Positions 7,866-16,574 of a stretch of 49,870 nucleotides of DNA are shown piece after piece. Where the stretch lies: positions 1 to 49,870 of the forward strand of contig WRFR01000012.1 in NCBI GenBank assembly GCA_009778715.1, in the 5' to 3' direction. The translations under genes and the position numbers were made by a program. The notes beneath the pieces are model-generated. The model was not told the origin of the DNA and did no database searches. It saw nothing but the letters and a program-made list of their open reading frames with translations. Origin of the DNA: Coriobacteriia bacterium (lineage in GTDB: Bacteria; Actinomycetota; Coriobacteriia; WRKU01; WQUG01). Numbering within the stretch: position 1 is the first letter of the stretch; each line of letters begins with the position of its first letter.

Positions 7866-8783
7866 TTATTCCAGATGCTCGTTGAGATACGCGGCGAAAG
7901 CCTCCGCTGCCCGGGTCGGGGTCATGCGTGGACGGGCAAGGTACAGGCCACGCTTCCAGGGCCTTGAAGCGACGGGTAGCTCAACGACCGTACCAAGCCA
8001 GAGCGCCTTCTCTGCTGCAGAACGGCTGACGATCGCAATACCCAGCCCACCTTCAACAGCGCTGATGATCGCCTCTGGGCTATCGAGTTCAAGCAGGCAG
8101 CGCAGATCGTCAGGGGAGACCTTCTGGTCTGCCATGAGTTCGCGGATAGCCAGCTGAGTGCCGGATTCTGAGCTGCGCAGTATCCAGGGCCATGAGCGCA
8201 GGTCAGAAAGGGACAGGCTGGAGAGTGTCTCGATACGCGAGGTCGGCGGCGCGATCGGCACCAACTCATCATGTCCACAGATCTCATAGTTGATGCGATA
8301 TCCCTTGACTTGGGCTCCTGTGATACCCAGGTCTGCCTCGCAGGTGTCGATGATCCGGGCTACCTCCTGGGAACTGGAGATCATCAGGTGGGGTTTTACC
8401 AGCGGGAACTGCCGCAGGAACTCGCCCAGGAGGCCGGGGATAAGATAGTTGCCCGGTGTGGTCGAGCAGGCGATGGTCAAAGTCCCGCTAACCTCTTCGG
8501 AGAGCGCGGCCAGGTCAGCGAGGATGTCCTGCTCCTCATCAAGGGCCCGCTCGGCGTAGTCCTTGAGAAGCTGCCCGGCTTCGGTCAGGGTGATGCGGCG
8601 ATATTGGCGGTCAAGCAAGTTGTAGCCCAGCTCTTCTTCCAGGTTGTGGATCTGCATCGTGACTGCCGGTTGACTGATACCCAGAAAGGTTGCGGCGGAA
8701 GAGAACGAGCCGCAACTCAATACTGCCAGGTAGGTTTTTAACAAGGTGTTGTTCAAAGCTTCTCCTATTGTTTGTATAAGCAT
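7866..8783 (-). CDS. LysR family transcriptional regulator, divergent from selA
   Basis: A 305-residue LysR regulator. The winged HTH is at about 12-72 (LKTYLAVLSCGSFSSAATFLG and QPAVTMQIHNLEEELG), followed by a periplasmic-binding-like effector domain (LTIACSTTPGNYLIP, then GITGA and the C-terminal GLGIAIVS). It is transcribed away from selA with a 96-bp shared intergenic region. Neighbouring divergent genes are the usual targets of LysR proteins, so control of selA-selB and perhaps the hydrogenase is likely. LysR subfamilies tied to selenium genes are known. The ligand is unknown. Confidence 0.88.
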   Translation of the reverse strand: MLIQTIGEALNNTLLKTYLAVLSCGSFSSAATFLGISQPAVTMQIHNLEEELGYNLLDRQYRRITLTEAGQLLKDYAERALDEEQDILADLAALSEEVSGTLTIACSTTPGNYLIPGLLGEFLRQFPLVKPHLMISSSQEVARIIDTCEADLGITGAQVKGYRINYEICGHDELVPIAPPTSRIETLSSLSLSDLRSWPWILRSSESGTQLAIRELMADQKVSPDDLRCLLELDSPEAIISAVEGGLGIAIVSRSAAEKALWLGTVVELPVASRPWKRGLYLARPRMTPTRAAEAFAAYLNEHLE

Positions 8784-8879
8784 TTGTTATTAAAGATATT
8801 GTACCGCATCTGGCCGCCCTACAGCGAAAAGCAGTTCCGTAGCGGTATCATGCGATAAAATAATAAGCGACGGCATCCG

Positions 8880-10340
8880 ATGAGAAAGGCGCACCTTTTG
8901 AGTATGACTCCTGGAGATATGAGCGCGTTGTACCGCTCGCTCCCCAATATTGACGAGATCCTGGGTGCGGACGGGATAGCGGACGTGATCGCCACCGGTG
9001 AACTGCCACGCGATCTGGTTCTGCGTTGCGCGCGCGAGGAACTGGAGGCGCTGCGGAGCGCGATCGCCCAGGGCAAGCGCTCAGAGCCGGTCGTGCTCGA
9101 TGAGGTCACCGCCAGCGTCAGGGCGGCTGTCGCCGCTGCCCAGCAGCCCTCCCTGCGCCGCGTGATCAACGCGACGGGCATCGTGATCCACACAAACCTG
9201 GGCCGCTCGGTGCTCCCGGAGAGCGCGCTTGAGGAAGTCATCGCTACCAGCCAGGGCTATACCAACCTGGAATATGACATCGCCGCAGGTGAGCGTGGGC
9301 ATCGCGGGGATCATGTCGAATCTCTCATCTGTGAGATTACAGGCGCCGAGGCTGCGCTGGCGGTCAACAATAACGCTGCCGCCGTCCTTCTGACGCTGGC
9401 AGCCCTGGCAGCGGGCAAAAAGACGATCGTCTCACGAGGGCAGCTGGTCGAGATCGGCGGGAGCTTCCGCATCCCGGATATCATGGCGGCTTCCGGGACG
9501 GTCATGGTCGAGGTCGGCACGACGAATAAAACCCATCTCAGCGACTACGCTCATGCCGTCGGGGATCGCACTGGTCTTCTGTTTAAGGCTCATACCTCGA
9601 ACTATCAGTTGGTCGGTTTTACTGAAGAGGTCAGCCTGGTCGACCTGGTAGCGCTGGGGGCAGAGCGGGGAGTTCCTGTGGTCGAGGACCTGGGCAGCGG
9701 CGTGCTGCTGGATCTCTCAGCTTACGGATTGCCTGCTGAACCGACGGTCCAGGAAAGCCTTGCAGTTGGCGCTGACGTCGTGACGTTTTCGGGGGACAAG
9801 TTGCTGGGCGGGCCTCAGGCCGGTATCATCTGCGGCAAACGGAGCGTGCTCGCACGCTTGCGAAGCCACCCGCTGGCGCGTGCGCTGCGCCTTGACAAGA
9901 TGACCTTGGCGGCACTCGAAGCGACCCTGCGCCTGTATCGTGATCCTGCAACAGCCGTGAACTTGATCCCAACCCTGCGCGCCCTGACGATGCCAATGGA
10001 GCGGTGTCGCCAACAGGCCGAACAACTTGCTGCCGCCCTGCGCGAGGCGGCCGACAGCAGCGGGCTTGGCCCCGCGCTGAACCTCGAGGTCTGCGGTGAG
10101 ATGAGCCTGGCGGGTGGTGGCTCGCTTCCGGGCGCCGAGATCCCGACGGCTGTCGTGGCGCTGGCCACCGAGAAAGTCTCGACCGCAGCGTTGGAGCAAC
10201 GCCTGCGCGCGCTGCCCGTGCCAGTAGTCGCGCGCGTTCATGAAGAGCGTCTGCTCTTTGATGTACGCACGCTCTCCGATGATGATATCGAGCTGTTGGT
10301 ACCCGAGCTCGCGACCCTGTTCGCCGAACTGGCTGGGTAA
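8880..10340 (+). CDS. selA: L-seryl-tRNA(Sec) selenium transferase
   Basis: SelA is a PLP enzyme that converts Ser-tRNA(Sec) to Sec-tRNA(Sec) using selenophosphate. The family opening LYRSLPNIDEIL is present, then RRVINATGIVIHTNLGRS. The PLP-binding lysine is in FSGDKLLGGPQAG (Lys307). The length of 486 aa is close to the usual 460-470. The ATG at 8880 has no clear ribosome site; an internal ATG at 8904 is a possible alternative. It is followed after 5 bp by selB and then tRNA-Sec, forming the core of the selenocysteine system. Confidence 0.95.
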   Translation: MRKAHLLSMTPGDMSALYRSLPNIDEILGADGIADVIATGELPRDLVLRCAREELEALRSAIAQGKRSEPVVLDEVTASVRAAVAAAQQPSLRRVINATGIVIHTNLGRSVLPESALEEVIATSQGYTNLEYDIAAGERGHRGDHVESLICEITGAEAALAVNNNAAAVLLTLAALAAGKKTIVSRGQLVEIGGSFRIPDIMAASGTVMVEVGTTNKTHLSDYAHAVGDRTGLLFKAHTSNYQLVGFTEEVSLVDLVALGAERGVPVVEDLGSGVLLDLSAYGLPAEPTVQESLAVGADVVTFSGDKLLGGPQAGIICGKRSVLARLRSHPLARALRLDKMTLAALEATLRLYRDPATAVNLIPTLRALTMPMERCRQQAEQLAAALREAADSSGLGPALNLEVCGEMSLAGGGSLPGAEIPTAVVALATEKVSTAALEQRLRALPVPVVARVHEERLLFDVRTLSDDDIELLVPELATLFAELAG

Positions 10341-10345
10341 CGCCC

Positions 10346-12349
10346 ATGCCCCAGGCTGGACGCTACGCGGGAGTACTTGGGACTGCCGGGCACATCGATC
10401 ATGGTAAATCAACGCTCATCAAAGCGCTGACCGGTACTGACCCCGATCGCCTTAAGGAGGAAAAGGAGCGGGGGATCACGATCGAGCTCGGTTTCGCGGA
10501 GCTCGACCTGCCGGGCGGGATCCGCCTGGGCGTCGTCGACGTACCTGGCCATGAGAAGTTCATCCGCCACATGGTGGCCGGTGCGACCGGCGTCGATATC
10601 GCGCTGCTCGTGGTGGCTGCTGACGACGGCGTGATGGTGCAGACGCGCGAGCATCTCTCCATTCTGCAGCTGTTGGGGGTGTGCCAGCTTGTGGTCGCGC
10701 TCACCAAGATCGATCGCGCGGGCGCCGAGCTCACCGAGCTCGCGGCGGCAGACGTCGCAGCACTTCTGGAGCAGACGCCCTATGCGGGCGCGCCGATCTT
10801 GCCAGTCTCTGCGGTTACGGGCGAAGGACTTGACGGGCTGCGCGCAGCTCTTGCGCAGGCTGCCAGTGAACTTCCACGTCGTGATACCACGGGGGTCGCG
10901 CGCCTTCCTATCGACCGCGTTTTTACGATAGGGGGCGCAGGCACGGTGGTCACCGGGACGCTATGGGAGGGAACCGTCGCAGCTGGCGATAAGCTGGAGT
11001 TGGTGGGTCCCGGCGCTGAATTGCGGATCCGCCAGATCCAGGAACACGGCCAGCCAGTTGACCGTGCGAGCGCCGGCCAGCGGGTCGCGCTCAATATTGT
11101 GGGCGCCTCAAAAGACGAGATAGCCCGTGGAATGGTCATCGCCACGCCGGGCCTCTTGCATCAGACCCTGTGCGTCAACGCACAGTTCAGTTACCTGGCT
11201 GATCCCGCGCATCCCGCTCCCCTGCGATCAGGCACTACGGTGCATCTGCATCACGGGACCAGTGAGGTGCTGGCCCGGCTCCTGGTGTTGGAGCGTGAGA
11301 GCGCGGAGGAGGGGAGCGCGGCGGGCGCCCTCAGCAGCAAGCGGGAGCTTGTTCCCGGGCAGTCAAGCTTCATCCAGTTGCGCCTGTTTGAGCCGCTGAC
11401 CATGCGCGTCGGCGATCGCTTCATCATCCGTGCGGGTGATCCGCTCTACAGCATCGGCGGGGGAGTGGTACTTGATACGGCGCCACGTCTTCGTACCCAC
11501 CTGGCGCCCGGCGAGTACGCCTTGCTCCAGGCGCTTTATCAGGGTGATACGAGCCAGGCGGTGCGCCTTGCCCTGGAGAGTGTGGCAGTACCGGTGACGA
11601 GCGCCCAGTTGGCAATCCAGTTGGGCCTGGAGCGTTCTGAGGTGGCGGTGCTGCTTGACCAGACTGACGAGGGTGTGGTCACGCGTCTTCGCGCGGGCGA
11701 CGCCAATCCTGAGACTGCGTATCTGTCAGTCGAACACGCCGACCAGTTGCTGGCATGCATCGAGCAGGCTTTGCTCGCCTGGCACGAAAGCAATCCACAG
11801 CAGGCCAACCTTGCCTCGCGTGCGCTTCTTGATCGGTTGCCTGTGCGCATGCGTCCAGAGCCTGAGTTCTTCGACGCATTGCTGCAGCAATTGGCAGCCA
11901 GCGGCGTGGTGATGATCGAGGCGGGCAGGGTCGCGCATAAGCGGGCGGCTGCAAGCGTCCAGCGCCAGCTTGGCGAGCTGCGAAGTCGCGTCCTTGCGCG
12001 CCTGGAGCCCCAAGGCCTGTCTCCGGAGAGCATCGCTGACCTGCAGGCAGCCTTAGGAGCGCAGCGCTCCTTATTGGCACAAGCCCTGGGAGAGTTGTCG
12101 CGCGACCATGAGCTCGTTCGTCTGAGTGGCGACTTATACTTCACCCCGGCTGCACTGGAGGGTGCGCGTACGCGCTTGGTTGAGGCGCTGCAAGCGACGC
12201 CCGGAGGGCTGGGCGCCGCTGAGCTGCGCGACGTGCTTGGCGTGAGCCGCAAGTACGCGATCCCCGTGCTGGAGTACTTCGACGCGCGCGGAGTAACGAT
12301 CCGCGAGGGCGACCTGCGCCGCCTGCGCTCCTCAAGTAAGAGTGTTTGA
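10346..12349 (+). CDS. selB: Selenocysteine-specific elongation factor SelB
   Basis: A 667-residue translational GTPase that carries Sec-tRNA(Sec) to UGA codons marked by a SECIS hairpin. GTPase motifs: GHIDHGKST (15-23), GITIELGFA (switch I), DVPGHEKF (switch II) and TKID. EF-Tu-like beta barrels follow, and the C-terminal third holds winged-helix repeats that bind SECIS (ending LRDVLGVSRKYAIPVLEYFDARG). It lies 5 bp after selA and 21 bp before tRNA-Sec. Its targets within the window are predicted to be the hydrogenase large subunit and SelD. Confidence 0.95.
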   Translation: MPQAGRYAGVLGTAGHIDHGKSTLIKALTGTDPDRLKEEKERGITIELGFAELDLPGGIRLGVVDVPGHEKFIRHMVAGATGVDIALLVVAADDGVMVQTREHLSILQLLGVCQLVVALTKIDRAGAELTELAAADVAALLEQTPYAGAPILPVSAVTGEGLDGLRAALAQAASELPRRDTTGVARLPIDRVFTIGGAGTVVTGTLWEGTVAAGDKLELVGPGAELRIRQIQEHGQPVDRASAGQRVALNIVGASKDEIARGMVIATPGLLHQTLCVNAQFSYLADPAHPAPLRSGTTVHLHHGTSEVLARLLVLERESAEEGSAAGALSSKRELVPGQSSFIQLRLFEPLTMRVGDRFIIRAGDPLYSIGGGVVLDTAPRLRTHLAPGEYALLQALYQGDTSQAVRLALESVAVPVTSAQLAIQLGLERSEVAVLLDQTDEGVVTRLRAGDANPETAYLSVEHADQLLACIEQALLAWHESNPQQANLASRALLDRLPVRMRPEPEFFDALLQQLAASGVVMIEAGRVAHKRAAASVQRQLGELRSRVLARLEPQGLSPESIADLQAALGAQRSLLAQALGELSRDHELVRLSGDLYFTPAALEGARTRLVEALQATPGGLGAAELRDVLGVSRKYAIPVLEYFDARGVTIREGDLRRLRSSSKSV

Positions 12350-12370
12350 TACAATAGGGAGCGCTGAAAC

Positions 12371-12467
12371 GGAGCCGGAGCCGTCCTGGTGGGCGGTGCG
12401 GTCTTCAAAACCGTTGTGAGGGGTGAAGAACCTCTTGGGGGGGTTCGATTCCCTCACGGCTCCGCCA
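12371..12467 (+). tRNA. selC: tRNA-Sec (anticodon UCA)
   Basis: The anticodon stem GCGGT/ACCGT encloses loop CTTCAAA with anticodon TCA, which reads UGA. The acceptor GGAGCCG pairs with CGGCTCC, followed by G and an encoded CCA. The T-arm is GGGGG-TTCGATT-CCCTC, and the variable arm is long (about 20 nt, with GAGG/CCTC pairing), as in tRNA-Sec. Total length is 97 nt, longer than ordinary tRNAs. An eighth acceptor pair, usual in bacteria, would be G-A and is not formed. It sits directly after selB, very probably on the same transcript. Confidence 0.95.
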
Positions 12468-12602
12468 CTACTGATTGGGTATCTCGGGGAATCGAACCCG
12501 AGAGGGCAAAACAGGCCAGTGGCCTGTTTTGGGCCGAGCGTAGCGAGGTCTCGTGGATTGCGTAGCAAGACACTGATTCCCTCACGGCTCCGCCACTACT
12601 GA
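12447..12602 (+). repeat. 28-bp direct repeat of the tRNA-Sec 3' end, with 100-bp spacer
   Basis: The last 21 bases of tRNA-Sec plus 7 bases downstream (12447-12474) are repeated exactly at 12575-12602. Between them, GGGAATCGAACCC (12487-12499) is the exact reverse complement of the tRNA T-arm segment 12441-12453. The pattern looks like a scar of insertion and excision, or of slippage, at the tRNA 3' end, a common integration target. No integrase is present. Confidence 0.7.
12508..12530. terminator. Hairpin downstream of tRNA-Sec, probable terminator
   Basis: AAAACAGGCC and GGCCTGTTTT form a perfect 10-bp stem with loop AGT and end in TTTT. It would stop transcription of selA-selB-selC, and is symmetric enough to work in both directions. 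Confidence 0.6.
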
Positions 12603-12953
12603 AAACGATCCCTTTGCCGTAGGCTTTCACACAGCTGCTCGCGCGCACCGTTTGCGGGAGGGGAAAACCACTCGCGCTAACATTTTTCTTATTTATATCT
12701 TTACAAAAGATTTTGCGATTTCTGCATAATTGTGTGTATATCAGGCTGCTCCGTAGTGACTTAGTGGAGACATTCTCAGATATTATGAATCCTGTTGATA
12801 ACTATAAGTAAAACTGATTATACAAATCAAACTGGTTGTTTCACAATAGATATGGAAATGATACATCCGATACACAGGCGAGTCTGTGGGGCCAAAGGGC
12901 TGTACTTGTGAAGAGGGTGTATCCTGATTGAAATACACAAGGAGGTGTATGGC
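12603..12953 (+). promoter_or_regulatory. Promoter/leader region of the hydrogenase operon
   Basis: About 350 bp of AT-rich sequence without a credible gene. It holds possible promoter boxes (TTTACA at 12700 and CATAAT at 12725, 19-bp spacing, weak). An inverted repeat TGATT-N5-AATCA lies at 12815-12829, a small hairpin CACAG/CTGTG at 12873-12888, and GTGTAT-N10-ATACAC at 12917-12938 directly before the AAGGAGG ribosome site. The last could modulate translation start. No known riboswitch class was recognised. Confidence 0.4.
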
Positions 12954-14141
12954 ATGGCAGAAGCGACTGATCTCTATGGGCGCCTTGCTGCCCGCGGCAT
13001 TACGCGTCGTGACTTCTTGAAGTTCTGCGGCACACTTGCGGCGGTCATGGGGCTTTCACAGACGGCGGTCCCGCAGATTGGCGCCGCAATCGCAGGCGCG
13101 GCTGAATCCGGTCTGCAACCCGCGCTCTGGATTAATGGCGCAGCTTGTACGGGCTGCACTGAATCTATCGCACAGGCAACGGATCCAAACGTTGCCGACA
13201 TCGTTCTGGACATCTTGTCTCTGCCTAAGATCGAGACAGTTCAGATGGCTACTGGCGAGTATGCCGAAAAAGCAGGTGAGGACTTTGCTCAGGCCAACAA
13301 GGGCAAGTACATCCTGATCTGCGAAGGCGCAGTCACAACGGGTATTGATGGTAACTTCCTGCGCATTGCAGGGGAGCCCTTCCAGGATTCCCTGGTGTCC
13401 TTCGCGACCAACGCGCTCGCTATCGTGGCGGTTGGTTCCTGCGCGGTCGACGGTGGTTGGACGCGTGCATATCCGAACCCAGCTGGCGGAACAGGCGTCA
13501 AGCCTTATCTCGACGGCAAGGGTATCAAGACGCCAGTCGTCAATCTTCCCGGTTGCCCCGTCAATCCGCTTGAGATCATTGCGGTCGTTGTGGATGCACT
13601 CATGACGGGTGGCGTGGACAAAGTGGTCGCTGGTCTCGATCGGCAGAATCGCCCGAAGTATCTGTATGGTTCAACCATTCATGATAACTGCGAGCGTCGT
13701 GGTCACTTCGAGAATGGCGAGTTCGTTTATCAGTTCGGTAGCCAGGAAGAAGCTGACAACTATTGTCTGTATGCGTTAGGTTGCAAAGGCCCCCAGACCT
13801 ATCGTCATTGCAGCAAGCTGCGTTGGAACGACAATATCTCCTGGTGTGTTGCCTCGGGCGGTCCGTGCATCGGCTGCGGTAACTTCAACTGGGTTGATAA
13901 CAACACTCCGTTCCGCTCACGTATGCGCCGCGTCCATGTTGGTTCAATCGGTGGACCAGGTGGTATCGGCGTTGCCAAGGGCATGGCGGCACTCGGCGGC
14001 GTAGTCGTCGTCGGTATTGGCGCTCATGCGCTTGCCAGTAAAGCTACGCATCGTATCGGCAAGAACTCAACGCTTAAGAACGAGGACATGAAAGAGTACG
14101 ATGCCAAGAGAATGAAGAAGGGAGGGAGTGCAGATGCCTAG
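12954..14141 (+). CDS. hyaA: [NiFe]/[NiFeSe] hydrogenase small subunit (Tat-exported)
   Basis: A 395-residue electron-transfer subunit. It has a twin-arginine signal (TRRDFLKF, Arg18-Arg19) and a hydrophobic stretch, the proximal cluster motif CTGCTES, and the distal/medial cluster region (DNCERRGHF, CLYALGCKGPQTYRHC, PCIGCGN). A C-terminal membrane helix (about 340-365) anchors it. Where standard enzymes have WPVQ with a Pro, this protein has WCVA (Cys298), giving a fourth ligand and a predicted medial [4Fe-4S] cluster as in [NiFeSe] hydrogenases. The ATG at 12954 is 8 bases after AAGGAGG; a GTG at 12945 overlaps that site and is rejected. It overlaps the large subunit by 8 bp. Confidence 0.95.
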   Translation: MAEATDLYGRLAARGITRRDFLKFCGTLAAVMGLSQTAVPQIGAAIAGAAESGLQPALWINGAACTGCTESIAQATDPNVADIVLDILSLPKIETVQMATGEYAEKAGEDFAQANKGKYILICEGAVTTGIDGNFLRIAGEPFQDSLVSFATNALAIVAVGSCAVDGGWTRAYPNPAGGTGVKPYLDGKGIKTPVVNLPGCPVNPLEIIAVVVDALMTGGVDKVVAGLDRQNRPKYLYGSTIHDNCERRGHFENGEFVYQFGSQEEADNYCLYALGCKGPQTYRHCSKLRWNDNISWCVASGGPCIGCGNFNWVDNNTPFRSRMRRVHVGSIGGPGGIGVAKGMAALGGVVVVGIGAHALASKATHRIGKNSTLKNEDMKEYDAKRMKKGGSADA

Positions 14142-15855
14142 TACGAATGTGGTTATCGATCCGCTGACTCGTATCGAGGGTCACCTGCGTATCGAAGCTG
14201 TTTCAGAGAACGGCGTCATCAAAGATGCGTGGGTCTCCTCAACGAACTATCGTGGTATGGAGACCGTTCTGCAGGGGCGTGCTCCTGAGGATGCTCATTA
14301 CATCACGATGCGTATCTGCGGCGTATGCCCGACCTCTCACGGCCATGCCTCCAGCATGAGCGTTGAGAACGCTTTGGAGATTAAGATCCCCAACGGCGCA
14401 CGCTTAGTTCGCAACCTGCTTGAGGGCGCTGAGTACATCCACAGTCATATTCTGTGGTTCTATACCCTGGCTGCGCTCGACTATGTCGATCCGGCCCAGG
14501 CTCTTCAAGCTAATGTCGCAGACACCTATGCACTGGCTGTACAAGCTGGTACCGGTACCTCTGACTTCGGCGCGGTCAAAAAACGCCTGGAGAATCTTGT
14601 CAAAGGCGCGAGCAATCCCGTCACCGACCTCTCGATCTTCTCGAACGGCTGGTGGGGCTACAATCCACTGGATCCAGCTGAAGCTGCCAAGGCGGCTGCG
14701 CTGTATGCTCCTATGCCGCCCGAACTGCATTTAATTGCGGTAGCGCACTATCTTGAGGCTATCGAGATGCAGGCAGAGGCTGCGCGGATCATCGCGCTTA
14801 TCGGCGGCAAGTTCCCGCATCCGATGACTTCGGTTGCTGGTGGTACTGCCTGGAGCCCCAACGATGATCGTATCGCTGACGTGCTCTATCGCTTTAAGAA
14901 ACTCAATGACTGGGTCCATGGCACTATGATCCCTGACACCCTGGCGATCGCTCCTTTCTATAAGGGCGCATTGGAGTATGGCGGTGGCTGCGGCAACTTC
15001 CTGGCCTGGGGCGTTTTCGATCGCAAGGATCTTGTTCATGAGAATCGCTACATGCCTGCTGGTATCGTACGCGCTTCTGATCTTACGACCGTCGAAAAAG
15101 CCGACGTGTCCAAGGTCAAAGAGTACGTTGAGCACAGTTGGTACACGTCACCGACCGGCCTGAATCCGCAGAATGGCGAGACCAAGGCTATCGACTCCTG
15201 GAATGACCAGAGCTATAACCTAGACGGCCAGTATTCCTGGGGCAAGGCGCCACGCTACGATGGCAAGCCGATGGAAGTCGGCCCGCTGTCTCGTATGATC
15301 GTTGCTTATGTGACCGGTGGCGACAACAACGCAGCGGTCAAGTCGATCGTCGATACTGCTCTTGGTGCACTGGGCGCTGCGGGTCATCCCGAAGTGCTCG
15401 TATCCCTGCTCGGTCGTGTTGCTGCCCGTAACCTTGAGTGTGCGGTCGTCAGCGACTGGACACTTGAGTGGTGCAACGAGCTGGTCGAGGCCAAGAAGGG
15501 TGGAACAGCTGATCTGTTCGAGCCTTATTCGGTCACAAGCCATGCTTCTGGTGCTGGTCTGTGGGAGGCCCCTCGTGGCGCCCTCGGCCACTTCATCAAC
15601 ATCAAGGGTGGCCGTATCGACAGCTATCAGGTCGTCACTCCTTCAACGTGGGACTTGAGCCCTCGTGACAAGGATGGCGTTCGTGGTCCGATGGAGGAAG
15701 CACTCGTTGGAACTCCGATCGCTGACGTCGAGCGTCCTATTGAAGCTGCGCGAATCGTTCGCAGCTTTGATCCTTGAGTCGGTTGCGGCGTTCACGTGAT
15801 TGAACGCAGGACTGGCAAGACAGGAACGGTCTATTCAAGAAAGTGGGGTGCATAA
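14134..15855 (+). CDS. hyaB: [NiFeSe] hydrogenase large subunit, UGA-encoded selenocysteine (Sec548)
   Basis: The catalytic subunit, which oxidises or produces H2 at a Ni-Fe centre. The N-terminal metal motif is RICGVCPTSH (60-69, ligands Cys62 and Cys65). The frame meets TGA at 15775-15777 directly after FDP. Reading on gives DP-U-VGCGVH, the C-terminal ligand motif DPCxxCxxH with Sec for the first Cys (Sec548, Cys551, His554). A 19-residue peptide (VIERRTGKTG through SRKWGA) then ends at TAA 15853-15855. Cleavage after His554 by the M52 protease encoded at 16616 fits. A stop at TGA would remove half the nickel ligands. The ATG at 14134 has GGGAGGG upstream; total 573 aa. By gene set and lineage it may belong to the Coriobacteria-type group 1 enzymes. 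Confidence 0.93.
15788..15807 (+). promoter_or_regulatory. Predicted SECIS hairpin of the hydrogenase large-subunit gene
   Basis: GCGTTCA (15788-15794) pairs perfectly with TGAACGC (15801-15807), with loop CGTGAT. It starts 10 nt after the UGA, and the loop lies 17-23 nt beyond it, the distance at which bacterial SelB reads its hairpin. The loop contains GU, as expected for SelB contact. It lies within the coding sequence. Confidence 0.75.
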
Positions 15856-15857
15856 GC

Positions 15858-16535
15858 ATGCATAAGCCATTAAAAGAGCAGCATCCCCCTATTTTTGTTG
15901 CGACACACTGGATTAACTTCGTTGCCCTCGTTATTCTGATGCTGTCGGGCCTCTACATCCATTTCCCAGCTTGGAGCGGGTTTATGGGTGTTGCCCGTGG
16001 TGTCCATATTTTCTTCGGTATCATCATCTTCCTGAACGTGATTGTTCGTATCGTACTGGCCTTCTTCGTGAAGGACTCCATTACGCAGGGCTCCCGCGAG
16101 AAAGAGCTTGATATCAAGAACTTCTGGTTCCAGAAAGAGAATCGTCATCAGTTCTTCCCGATGCTTCGTTGGTATCTCTTCATGAAGAAGGATTATCCGA
16201 TCTCGGCGAAGTACGCGACCCTGCAGAAGATCAGCTATATCGCGATCGCGATCATGCTGCTTGCTGTCAGCTACACAGGCTTCTGCCTGTGGGGCGTGAC
16301 CAATCAGCTCGGTATCTTTGCTATTGGTAACGTCTGGTTTGCCAATATTGGCATCCATGCGGCTCCCGGTGGCGGGGCGCTTATGGCGACGCGCATCATC
16401 CATTACATCATTGCTTGGCTGTTGGTCATCATTGGGATGATCCATGTCTACATCGCTACGATGCATGGCCTGAGCGCTTGGCGTATGATCTTCCTGCACA
16501 AGGAGGACGCGGATGCGCTTGAGGGTTCTCACTAA
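15858..16535 (+). CDS. hyaC: Hydrogenase b-type cytochrome subunit
   Basis: A 225-residue membrane protein of the Ni/Fe-hydrogenase cytochrome b / cytochrome b561 type. It has four membrane helices and conserved His residues at their ends (FVATHWINFVAL, GVHIFFGII, IHYIIAWLLVIIGMIHVYIATMHG). It takes electrons from the small subunit to the menaquinone pool. The ATG at 15858 lies two bases after the read-through stop of the large subunit; a GTG at 15843 would overlap the selenoprotein tail and is not preferred. Its placement just past 15855 supports read-through of the UGA. Confidence 0.92.
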   Translation: MHKPLKEQHPPIFVATHWINFVALVILMLSGLYIHFPAWSGFMGVARGVHIFFGIIIFLNVIVRIVLAFFVKDSITQGSREKELDIKNFWFQKENRHQFFPMLRWYLFMKKDYPISAKYATLQKISYIAIAIMLLAVSYTGFCLWGVTNQLGIFAIGNVWFANIGIHAAPGGGALMATRIIHYIIAWLLVIIGMIHVYIATMHGLSAWRMIFLHKEDADALEGSH

Positions 16536-16574
16536 GAATCTAGCATCTTCTATCTGACATAAGGTAGAAACTAA

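Noticed and set aside
12815..12829. TGATT-N5-AATCA as an FNR site before the hydrogenase operon
   Set aside because: The spacing between TGAT and ATCA is 7, not the 4 of an FNR box; it is kept only as an unassigned inverted repeat.
15775..15777. TGA as the natural stop of the hydrogenase large subunit
   Set aside because: Stopping here would delete essential nickel ligands, while the following codons restore the exact family motif, cleavage site and peptide; the Sec machinery is adjacent.
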